From Trichinella spiralis (taxonomy: Eukaryota > Nematoda > Enoplea > Trichinellida > Trichinellidae), in assembly GCA_000181795.3 (NCBI GenBank), contig CM012954.1:2442823-2506822 (forward strand): a stretch of DNA of 64,000 nt. The letters are read 5' to 3'. The notes under the pieces were generated by a model. It ran no database searches. It was not told the DNA's origin and was given only the letters and a program-made list of their open reading frames with translations. This document shows positions 38,680 through 50,292 of the stretch, piece after piece. Each line of letters begins with the position of its first letter. Position 1 is the first letter of the stretch. Position numbers and translations under genes: made by a program.

Positions 38680-41600
38680 ATGCACTGCGCCTTATTTATG
38701 CTACTTGTATCTGCATTCGCTTACGCCGAAGACAGTAAGTTACTTCATCATAATCATTCATTCAAGTATCATCAGTTGGTTTGAGGATATAAACAGCATT
38801 TACATGTAATTAGAAAGTGCAATAGCTAACATTGATAAATCATACGCATTCAATTGTAAAATCATAAAATAATGTAATGCACATCTTTCTTAAATTCTAT
38901 ACTTAAACAGTGGCACATGTACATATATATATATATATATATAGTGCATATACAAGTCAAATGAAACAAATAAAACAGTTTTTCTTTCTAGCATACAATT
39001 AACATAAGTAAAATTACCATCAAAAATTTTATACCAATCAAATATATTCCAAATTACTTGCCTAGTTTACAAGAAAAAAACAGCTTTAGGAAATGATAAT
39101 TCACCTTGTTATTTAAAAAACTTACACAAAGCATTTCTTGTATTGAGAAATTATGAAAAGCAGATGGGGTTATAAATCACGTAATGTATAATATAAACTG
39201 GATTTCTTTTGATTACAGATTGAGCTGCAAAGATTTCAAATAAAAAGTTAACCATACCTTTCAGACCACTTATAAAGCAGTGAACTTATAATTATTCAAA
39301 TGATGAATATATATGATAAAGTGAAGACTTAAAGCTCAATTAAAAAAAAATCGACTATACACTGTGCTTAAAAACTATATCAGTTTAGATATAAATTATT
39401 TGTCTCATATTCTTTCGGTTGGTGGAATAAGTCACCAATGGGAGTGTGATATTCTTTTACAAATACAAAAGGCCATTTTGTTAAATATTTGCCAATAAAT
39501 GTAGAATTGAGAAACAAACTTATTTAAGGCAGTTCTGAAAGCATGGAATGCGTACGACAAGACAACAACTGTTGGTGTGTTGATCACAGTACTGGCACTG
39601 AAGTAGAAGGTAGCCGTATACTGCTGAAACAAAATGTCCCTTTGTGTGGAAGTAAGTTTTTCGTTTCATCTTAATCAATACCTCTCATTTAGCGTAACAA
39701 AACTGATACATTATAAAAGCTCATGCTGATAATATTTCTGTTTTTAATGCAAAGCACAAATTGTACAAATACTTTCAATGAATGAAGGCCACATACAGTG
39801 TTTTAGAAACAAAATCAAAACAAATAACCTACATATGAGTAATAATAATTCGACGCATGGAAAATCACAACTATGATTTTCCCATGCATACTGGAACCCC
39901 ACTAAAATCATTTCTTTCTGAAGGCCAAATTTTAGAAAACTAATCTTTTTTCTGTTGAGACTATGCTGAAAATTTTTACATCTGATAAACAGTTCAACGT
40001 AATTTCTTCAAATAACCATAAAAATTCAATTTTCAATTTAAAGTCAGAAAAGCTAAAGTAAACATAAAACGCAGACACTACAGTGATGCACACGCCAAAT
40101 TCACTTAGTAAGTCAGGGACAAAGATTTGTTTTCATCAAAAAAATAGAGCAAATTTCAGTAGGATATCCAACACTAGCTATACAGTATTTATTAGTACTG
40201 GAATATTAGCAATTTCAGAAATTGCATTTCTGGCTGCATTCCTTCATTTTGCTTTTTCATCACAAAGCTCATAAAATCTCATAATTAAGACTTATAAAGA
40301 TCTTGTAAAATTTAGACTTTTTGCACATGCGCAGAAAAGAAAGTCTTCCTCAAAAACACTGCTAAATTTTTAACAAAATCCTTAGAAAACCTTTTCCTGA
40401 AAATTGTTCTCCTTTTCATTGATTTAGAATTCGAAACTGAATTGTACCGCTTGAATTCAAAAAACGTCGAATGCAGTAAAATGGACGAGATGCGTGTTGA
40501 CCACTGCCTGAACGGTTTGTACAGCAATTTCTTGGATTTGCCTTTTGCCAATTCCAAAATAAATCACCTGCTGTTCGCCAATTACATATTTCTCAGCGGA
40601 AAAGTAGATCTCGCATGCCATATTTTCAATGAATATTCCCGTTGCTCATCGGCTGCTTTTCAAAACACTGCCTGCCAACACTGTCAGCATGTGATTTTCA
40701 CCGGCATTTTTGATTACTTATGCCAACCGAATCATTTTGTCGCCGTTCGCCAGCAAATCAGCTGCTTGCAAAGATTGTTCGTCGATGATGAATTTACAAA
40801 ATGCCAGCTGCGCATGTTAAACGAACTCAAGGCAGCTGAAAGCGACAACGACAATTTGCGTTATTGTGCCATCAAACTGCAATATCAATCCTGCTTGCTG
40901 AAACGTCTCCCTGTCCACTGTGAAGGTGATATGGTCAGCATTTTGGGCAATCTACCCAATCGGTAAGCTAATTTAAAATATCTAATCATGAATTTGATGT
41001 TACGTTTTCAATTCTACGTATTCGTTACAGAATATCAGAAAGATTGAATATCACATGTGAAAACTTCCCTTCGTTGGAAGCCAATACAAACACTACGGTT
41101 GCATCAATCCAGACCATATCGTCAATACTGGAAACTACAATCTTCAATACTTCAGCAAAAGAAGTGACAGATCAATCACCAACAAATGCTACGTTAAAGT
41201 TCAACACAAATTACAGAACCACAACTGAGCAAATTACTACTACAGAATATCTTGAAACAAACACACCCGTCACAGCTAACTTCACTATCAACCAAAAAGA
41301 GCCGCTACATGTTCAACAGACACACTACACAAAACCTGAATCTGTTGAAGAAGAATCTACTGGCACAAACAGTTCGAAAATGATACCGCCACTGAATACG
41401 ACAGCATTGCCAACATCAAAATACAACATCACCGTTGATCCTAGCAACAACGCGACATTTTACACTGCTGAAGAAATCAATACCAACAGAACCGACGTGG
41501 AACCCTCTTTGGGATATGATCTCATAGAAATTATCAATGAAACAATGTCAGAATCAGCTGAATATGAATCAAGTACTGACATGTTGTCGAACCAGAACAC

Positions 41601-44462
41601 ATCAAATTCAACACCAACTATCACAATTCTTCTTCATTCAAACATAACAGAAGCATATGACTTGCAGCAATTCAACGAAACTGCTACAGAAATTACCACA
41701 GCAAAGACAATTAATGACGAACGAACAACTACGATAATAATTGCTCAATCTGTAGATGATGCAATTGTTACCCAGACCCAGCTGTGGACCTCCAACGAAT
41801 CTCTACCAGAATTCATCATTACAGAACAACCGCTAACTAATACTACAACAACTACTGCCGCTATTACTACTACCGCTGCTGCTACTGCTGTTACAAATGC
41901 TACCGTTACTGGCAATGAAGGTGCACTTCTTCAAAACAGTACTGGTGAAAACGATATTTCTATGCCCATAGAAAAAATTTCAGTAACCTCAGGCTATGAT
42001 AGCAGAGCAATGGTAAATGCAACTTTTGACAATGAAACAATTTCAGCTAACGTTTCTTTAAAAGCAACTGATCGGCGAATTGAACAAAACAATTCAAATT
42101 CTGGTCTCTCACAACCTTCCATGCATCGAGTTGAAAATTTTACCAATTCACCAACAGCACATCACGTCACCAGCACTCAACCAACAACTAATTATCTCAA
42201 TGCAACTGATAATCTCACAGTGTCTGGGAAAGAAACAAACAGTACAGTTCCACAGTTGCAAATAACCAAAATTGACAGCTTGGAAAAAAATACTTCCATT
42301 ACAACAGAAATGCCAGAAACTTTCCCAAATCAATCAAGTGAAGCTGCTGAAATAAACAAAACAGCCAACACCCAACAAAACATAACGCAACAAATTACAA
42401 GAAGTAATAAAGAAGAACAAATAAGCATCACAGAAACGACAACAGCAATAATTGCTGAGACAACAATCACAACAGCAACAACAGATCAACTGCGACGAAA
42501 CAACACTGATTGCATTACAAAGTCGATAAAAAGTTGCCAAAATTACAACTACCGATTCCAGTATTGCGTACGCACACATATCCTCACCACTAACATATAC
42601 CAGTGGACCATTGAACGACTACTCAACACCAGCTGGGATTGGCTCCAATATCCGGATACATGCAAAAGCTTTTACAACTATCTGTCGTGTATGCATCAAC
42701 CGGCACTGAATCCTCTGGGAATATGTGAACCGTTCGGTCACATTGCCCTGGTAAACTTTACGTTTTTCTTTTATTTCCTTTAAAGCTAAATGTATACACT
42801 TTTTGCCAGCAAAGTTTGTCATGTTTGCAACAATTTTCAGGTCAACTTGCTTTCTTCCGTGTGCGAACAAGACATGATAACCAATCTTCGTCAACACGGT
42901 CCTTGCATGGTAGAAGCAGTGTTAAATTCAACAAGCACATCTACTTGTATGCATGTTTTCCATGATTTCATTCAATTTATCAATGTGCACAGCGAAGACG
43001 AAAGTGAAATGTGCGCAAAAATGCGGACACTTCATATGTGCATCGGCGAGATGGACGTACACCAATGTGGCATTGAAGCTCACTACGCATTCACAAAACT
43101 GAAACTGAACGGCCTACAAGCGGAAAGCTATTTATGTGGAAAATATCTGCTTGGTCCAAGTCTACGACAACAAGTTCTCTGTAAGCTCAACTAAAACTAG
43201 AAAACAAAGCAAAACTGCTTCCCATTATCAGTTCATTACATTACAGGGTGGAAACAACGTCAAACGGACGGCATCGTACCAGCAATAGCTGATTGCATTG
43301 CTGAGCGAGATCAAGCCTTGTCTAACAGCAATCATCACGACCACTACATCCCGCAATGTGATAGATACGGCAACTTCGAACTGGTACAATGTGATCCACA
43401 GACTTCGAGTTGTTGGTGCGTAGATGTGGAAACTGGCCATGAACAGTTTACAAGCCGTGTACATAATGTTGCTGATTTGAAATGTGGAGGTAAAGAATGA
43501 AACCTATTTTTAATGATGTTTATCAAGAATGCCTGTTATTGCATTTTCTAGCCTGCTTGATCAGCAAAGCTGCTGCCCTGAGCAGCCGCGGCAGTGGATT
43601 CATACCAAGCTGCCAAAGCGATGGTCTGTACTCACCTATGCAATGTGATTATGAAAAAAATGTTTGCTGGTGTGTAAACGTGACTACAGGCGCCCAAATA
43701 CATGGAACAGAAACGCCAAAAGGATACAAACTACCCACATGTCAAAGTATGCATTTCATTTGATCCATCTGTGTAAAAAATATTTTTGCATAATAATCTA
43801 CCATTTTCTGCATTACTATTGCTGACTTTTGTCGCTTAATTCGTTTTTATTTACATAAATAAGATATAAATATTAAATTCCGCATCATTTTAATTAACCG
43901 CTCCACTATAATTAGCCACTCCACCATTCTCCATTGAACAAACAGCATGTTTTCCCAAAATAAAAATGCTTCATTCTCACGTTTCGTACATTATTCTCAC
44001 GCATTTTATCGATTGATAATTCACTTTCAAAATGGCCGATTATGTGATAATCTTTTTCAAGTAGAAGAAAAGCATTATGCATCCGTTTGTTTGCATTAGT
44101 GAATTTGAATATCAAGTGCACCTTCGTATTCAACGATTCAATAAACATTTCTCACTTCACAATCTATTTAATGCACACAAATGTAAACATAAGCTACATC
44201 CAACCTATTAGTATTGCATTGTATTGTAGGTAAAAGTGAGTTCGCGTGCACGTGGATAGCTCCGAAGAAACGCTGTGCCCCGGATGGCAGCGCACCTAAG
44301 CTGATGTTGCGTTGGTTTAGAGAAGGACAAAAGTGCACCTTACGCCCGGTCAGCTTTTGCCCACAGGAATCGCATTTGCCACCGTTCACATTCCGCTTTC
44401 AAAGCGACTGCGAAGAAATGTGCCTCGGACCATATATAAATCGACTGCCAATAATATTTTAA
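38680..44462 (+). CDS. secreted thyroglobulin-1 / mucin-like / Kunitz-like protein
   Basis: Eight exons, about 1,147 residues: 38680-38734, 39529-39651, 40428-40962, 41031-42750, 42841-43180, 43247-43489, 43552-43746, 44230-44462. Frame is kept throughout. A signal peptide (MHCALFMLLVSAFAYA) comes first, then the C-terminal half of a thyroglobulin-1 domain (MECVRQDNNCWCVD). Next is a cysteine-rich helical domain (about residues 65-250), followed by a Thr/Asn/Ser-rich stalk of roughly 470 residues with dense N-x-S/T sites and Thr runs. A second copy of the cysteine-rich helical domain follows (about 730-920), then two full thyroglobulin-1 domains (PQCDRYGNFELVQCD...CWCVD and PSCQSDGLYSPMQCD...CWCVN). 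The end is a six-cysteine Kunitz-like domain (LRWFREGQKC...DCEEMC). Thyroglobulin-1 and Kunitz domains often inhibit cysteine and serine proteases, respectively. The stalk suggests a heavily glycosylated extracellular protein. I do not recognise an orthologue by name. Confidence 0.8.
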
Positions 44463-46917
44463 AGCTACTACACTTTCATTCTTTTTCTTTTTTTATTGCC
44501 CCAATTCTACGTGACAGGCAGCATGCTTCGTTTCTAATCTCACATAGCACACATACAGTATACAAATGACATTATCTGTTTCATTCACTGCAAAATAGTT
44601 ACTCTGAGTTCATCTTTTTGTTGCAAAGTAAATTAAATAACACGATAAAAGGCAACTCATACGACAAAACATTATCACTCAATCTGTAAGCACTTTTATG
44701 AAATGGAAATGAAATTTAAATAAAAAACTTCACACTGAAAAGCACGGAGTAATCGAATTTATATTTCAGTAAAAATTCCAACAACGAGAAGTCTATTCTA
44801 GCGAATTTAAAATCTTTAAAATTATGATCCGTTCTGCTGCATTTCCTAATCATCTCAAGAATCGATAAAAGCATTTGAAAAAGCATACATCGAAAAATAC
44901 ATTAGTTGAAAAATATATTTTCATTAAACAGCCATTTGCAACCAGCCTGAAAACCACTATTCATTTGCATATTCTCGCTTAATTGCAAAAATAATCGTCT
45001 GTTCGACTGTGAAATGCTGCCTGAATAACAGTCTCTCAGAGGACAGTTTTACAGAACTATTACTGCTAAAATTACGCAAAATGACATTGCCTTTTGTCTT
45101 TAATGCCTCCTGAGAATTTCGATTTTTTCATGCATCAGAATTTACCGATTCAAACAAGCGGGAATAGCAGAAAAAGTTAATTGCCTCTCGCCAACTTTCT
45201 GCTTGGTAGCAAGGTTATCACGTTTATAAGATGAGTCTAATCAAAACTGGGAACCATTTGAAAAATTGCAGTCTCGATCAGAAAAAAAAACACTTTCTAA
45301 ATAATGAAAAATTCATTTGAATGAAAAAAATGAAATTCAGCTCAATGCACTTTTCTCCGATTAATCTGAAATTAAAAATACACGCTAATCATACACACCC
45401 GGATATGGAATTACATTAACAATGGCAATGGAAAGAAAACAGACAAAATATCCTTCGAAATTCTTTCAAAACAATCATAAATATTCAACCATTTACCACT
45501 GCTCAACATCGAAGCATAGATATTTAATTTTTTGTAAATTCTATAAAAAGAAAATGCCTTAAAAAGAACTGAAAGAACGAATATAATAAAATCTTCAAAT
45601 GGACAACTGAAAAATGAATGCAATTCAATTTCTCAAATAAACAAGCTTATTCAACCAAAATGAATAAACGATGCTCGTGCAAAATCAATCAGTGTACAAA
45701 TTCTTAAACGAACGATTGACCATTGAAGAAACAATTCATGCTATGGCAAATAAAATTCATTACATCAATTTACTCGAATGCAATAATAATAGATTGAACA
45801 ATTGCCCAACCAACTGACCAGTCGTTGTAAAAATATAAATGCATCACAGCATAGCAAACAACAACAACAGCAACAAAATAATCAAAATTCCTTTAGAGAC
45901 GCATCATAAAAATACAAATTGCTAAATGTTTGTCATTTGTTTGTTAGCTCTATCCCGAAGGATTGTAATTTCGTTACCGAATTTTATCGTATAACAATAA
46001 CTATGAAAACATAGCTTTTGAAAATCGAATCGTCACAAGCATTAGCATTATTGCCTGTTTTCCATCAAATTGTTGAAAGACATCTTAATGTCAGCATTGA
46101 CAAAAATAAAGTATAAAAATCGATTCCAACATTACTCAAATCAAGATCATTCCCAAAGGCAAGTTGTTCTTAAAATTTCTTTTTGTTGTACTACGCTGTA
46201 CTTTGCTTTTCAATTTCAAAACACAACAGACAGATAAATTATAAAAATAAAAGCAACATGAAGAAATTAATTTGCTTGGACAATCTCAAATTTTTCTGTC
46301 AGGTATGTTCCAACATAAATGACTGACGAAAAAGTAAAAAAAAATATTGCCCATGTTGTTGATGCCATATGAATACGCTGCATCAACGTTATACAAAAAA
46401 GAAACTAATTTACAACTATAAATGTAAATAGTCGTTGGACAGGAGCGTTGTTGACAGCTCAACAATTTAATTAACGATAAACAATATATGCAAAGTGGTT
46501 CGATGGACGGTTGATCGTCCAATGCCACTGGACGAAACGTCTCCTGAGATGGCTGTCCGAAATGCCAGCGTTTAGCGATTAGTGCGGTCTTATTGATCTG
46601 ATCAAAGCTTCACTGCTTCAATAATGGTTAGCTTGAAAGTGAAGCCGCCGCTGGTCGGCAATCACTGGAAATCCGTCGTCGTCGAACAATTTAGCACAAC
46701 AAATACCGACCACAGATCAGCAAAAGTTCCCTCTAGCCGACGCCTGCTGTCGTCACTTTGTTTCTTTCTTTCTGCTGCCTGCACATCCAATTGGTCAGAA
46801 GAAAAGTCATCCCCACCCTCAGCCTAGCCGCAGCGTCTAGCCTCTCTTCTCACTCATTATTATTACTATCATCATATGTAAATCTTGCACCCATTCCATA
46901 GTGTTCTTTTCTTGAAT
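44463..46917. other. intergenic region, no supported gene
   Basis: AT-rich. A poly(A) signal near 44719 would serve the upstream gene. The stretch 46500-46840 is less AT-rich and is probably the 5' region of the next gene. A 67-codon frame at 46624 lacks family support. Confidence 0.5.
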
Positions 46918-49569
46918 ATGCGCAATTCATCAAAAATGCAGGTAATTCTCCACCGCATGAACAACAATAATATAAATAAATAAATAAATAAATCCATGCT
47001 TCATTTAATTATTATTTCAGTTTTCAATAATAATTCGAGCTTTACTTTTGCTTTACGTCGGTGCAACAATGCGTGACAAAGAGAAACAATCATTTGCAGA
47101 ACAAATCCTGGAAGATCGTGTTGGCGGTTTGAATACATTAAACGAACTTCTAGTCGACTACAATTATCATATACGACCATCAGTTGACAAAAATCTACCG
47201 CTTCAAATCAACGTTAGCATTCATGTCCTTAACGTCGAATGGAAAGCCGACAAACTAACACTTCTGTATTCAATTTGTCAAAGCTGGAATGATGATCGCC
47301 TCATCTTCAAGGTAAGTGAACTGGGAAAATTTGGAATACAAATTGCAATTGAAATAATAATAATACAGACTTCTTTCACATATCTAATTTCAACAACAAC
47401 AATTTTTCTTATTGCTTCCGTAGCGAAGAGAAAATTTTACCAAGCAATAGTTAAGCAGCTGTTACGTCAGAGTTGAAAACGACAAGTCCAATCTATCACC
47501 TGAATTTAAGTTGAATTACTTCAAACGAAATGCCATTTCTGTTGGAACAACGCAAGCGCTTTCGAAAACAAATTATTGCAGTCGCTATGCTTCAAACGTT
47601 AACCACCAGTATATATATATATATTCCAGATTGCCTGAAGAATTTATATTTCCCTTCTTCACTAAACTAATAAATTACTGATAATACTAACAAATGCTAT
47701 TTTTCTATAAAAATGCTAATCAAATAAATAAAATAACAACACACTAACTACTCCACTAAGAAGAAAAACTAGAGAAAAGATGTAAAAAGTTAGGGAAAGA
47801 TATTTTTCTTCTAAATGGCATTTCTCACTAAATTTTTCAGTGATAAAGTGCAAACCTTCTTCCAAAGTTTCTTTTCCTTTTCAAACCAAACTTTTATTCT
47901 CAGATGGTTCAAAAATTGTTGACACAGCATCAATTTACTGCAGCTAAATTGGAACTGCTTTTTTTTCTAAGAAAATTGACAGCACGAAGCCAAGTCAATT
48001 ATTTATTTCAAATCGTTTTAAATGTTCAGCTGTCTGGGCATCCCCTAGGATGATCTGACTCTAGTGATCATCTGTTTTCACTTTTAACCAACACACAGCT
48101 CCAAATATGTCCAAAACCTTGTGCTAAATTTTCACCATTTGTCCATTAGAATTCAACACCATGATCAAAATAATTAACAAAATATTTATAGTTAAGCTGA
48201 CATACAAAATACCAGCTAGCGCAAGTAATAATTCGGCAAAAGTCAACAGTCCAAGTAATTCGATACTTTTATGACGGAATATCTAGTCGAAACAGTCGTC
48301 ATCATCATAACTTTTCCAACCTAACCATGTGGCTAGATTAGATGAACATCAGAATTAAGTTGCACTTTCGTTTGGTAGTATCAAATTTGCTTGAACTCTC
48401 ATCGACATATAGCAAAACCTTGCTTGTAATGAACGAACAATATATTTTGAGGAAATTGAAAAAAAAACCTGATTAAATAACTAACCCCAACACAAAAAAG
48501 GCATCAAAGAATTACTGCACTACACGTGAATATATCTATCTCAGATAAAACAAAAGAGAGAAAATGAGAGAGGGAAAGAAATAATAAGATAAATTCGGAC
48601 CATAACTAATAAACTAACAATAATTGTCCACTTACATCATTTCTTACTTGATTTAATTTCAGTTCAAAATTTGCAAAATTCATCAGCACCTGGATTTACT
48701 TTGTCATACTTTTTAGCCATAGCTGAGTTGTTCATATCGAATCTTTTGCCAAAAGTGGACAAGGTCAACTGAATATGCCCAATCACTTATAAAGCATGAA
48801 CTGATATAATAAATGAAAGCAGTCGACTAATAATATAACATGAAAATAAAAAATAATCATTTTACAATTATACACCAGGAAATTTCAATAAGTAAACAAT
48901 AATTGAACAAATATGATGCACAACAAATCGATTGCAAACAACACTAAACCAACTTCAGAATCAAGCAATAATTTCTTTCATTCTCTTACTGCTTTCTCTC
49001 ATGCTCTCTCCCATTTTTACTTTCCGTCTGTTTACTCTGTTTTAACGAAAGCATAAATATTTAAAACGCAAAATTAGATCTATTTTGTCAATAGAAATTT
49101 AATGAAATTTATATTTCAGGGTTACAAAGAAATACGTTTCCCTTATATGAAAATAATCTGGATGCCGGACTTGTACAGTCCGATGGAAACATCAAAGAGC
49201 ATTTTGAACTCTGGGTACGTTTCAGTTACTCCTAATGGTGAAGTGAGGCTACGTCAACGCATTCTCACTGAACAGCCGTGTTTGCTTACTGTGCAAAAAG
49301 TAGTGGAAGATGACGGAAAACTGAACTGCACTTGGATAGCAAAAAGTTATCAACATAATGCAGATGAACTACAATTATACTTGGAAAACGTAGTTACGTT
49401 GAATGACGATTTACAAGGACGTGCAATTGCCTATTCCAGCGAAGGATTCCATGATACTGTTAACACATCAACTGGACAACACTACAGAATTAAAGTGACC
49501 TATGAAATAGACACTGGAATAACAAAGGCAGTTTTAGAGAACGCTCTGAAACAACTGACATATAAATAA
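46918..49569 (+). CDS. secreted Cys-loop-receptor ligand-binding-domain protein lacking membrane segments
   Basis: Three exons, about 254 residues: 46918-46941, 47021-47311, 49120-49569. The N-terminus is a signal peptide (FSIIIRALLLLYVGA). The rest follows the extracellular ligand-binding domain of pentameric ligand-gated channels: LLVDYNYHIRPSVDKNLPLQ, QSWNDDRL, IRFPYMKIIWMPDLY, VTPNGEVRLRQRI, and a Cys-loop (CLLTVQ...LNCTW). The Cys-loop has 15 rather than the usual 13 intervening residues and has lost the FPxD core. The reading frame stops right after the final beta strand and a short helix-like tail (YRIKVTYEIDTGITK...), so the M1-M4 channel helices are absent. There is no vicinal cysteine pair for loop C. 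Molluscan and annelid acetylcholine-binding proteins are known soluble relatives. Here the ligand is unknown. An AATAAA overlaps the stop codon, consistent with a genuine 3' end. Unannotated downstream membrane exons cannot be fully excluded. Confidence 0.75.
47312..49119 (+). other. 1.8-kb intron of the ligand-binding-domain gene
   Basis: AT-rich sequence with GAGA-rich and CTCTCT-rich patches (about 48552-48580 and 48977-49015). No coding exon is visible. Confidence 0.5.
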
Positions 49570-49570
49570 A
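49565..49570 (+). promoter_or_regulatory. poly(A) signal AATAAA overlapping the stop codon
   Basis: The hexamer includes the TAA stop of the ligand-binding-domain gene. Further AATAAA copies lie around 49735. Confidence 0.45.
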
Positions 49571-50292
49571 AGTGTACTTTTTATTAGCACTGACTAAAAA
49601 TAATCGCTTTGTGAGCTGTAAAATTCGATGATAAAAATAGTGGTAATAATGAAGTCTGCTATTATAACGATGCCATTGTGCACTACGTTTACACTGCTTT
49701 ACCGACGGCTTTATTGTTTGAGAAACAACATCAAAAATAAATAAACCACAGCTGTGGCACAAAGTGCAAAATATCATCATCGAAGATTAATTTCTAGAAA
49801 AGCCATATATTTTGTGAAAAAAATCAATTGAAACATATTTAAAATAACATCCCATAAAGAAACTTAAAGAAATTCACAAACTCAAAACCGTAAGTGAAGT
49901 ACAATATGAAATAATTTATATTCATGGGTAGAAACAGTTAAAAATAACTTCATTATCATTCAATATTTGATTTCAGAAAAAAAAACGTTCAGTATAATTC
50001 TTAAATAAAACGAAAAACTTGTCTAATATTTTCACATCCTCAAAGTGTCTATTGATGTTCCATAAAAAAATTTTATCACAAAATAATCATAATTAAAAAC
50101 ATGTGTTATTAAATTATAAGCCTTAAGTGAAATGAAATTATTAAAAAAATTCAAAGACTGCTTTCAGACACCAACTGAACTTAAACATCAAATTATTACA
50201 GTACTCTGCTAAAGAAGAAAAATAACTGCCAACGGGTTTTAGTGGAGCATTTATCAAAACCTATTTATCTGCACCCCATCTTCGTATAAACG
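49570..50292. other. short intergenic region
   Basis: AT-rich, no supported coding sequence. I looked for hydrophobic channel exons (M1-M4) on the plus strand and saw none. Confidence 0.5.

Noticed and set aside
46624-46827. Ser-rich 67-codon plus-strand frame
   Set aside because: No splice connection to the ligand-binding-domain gene and no recognisable motif.
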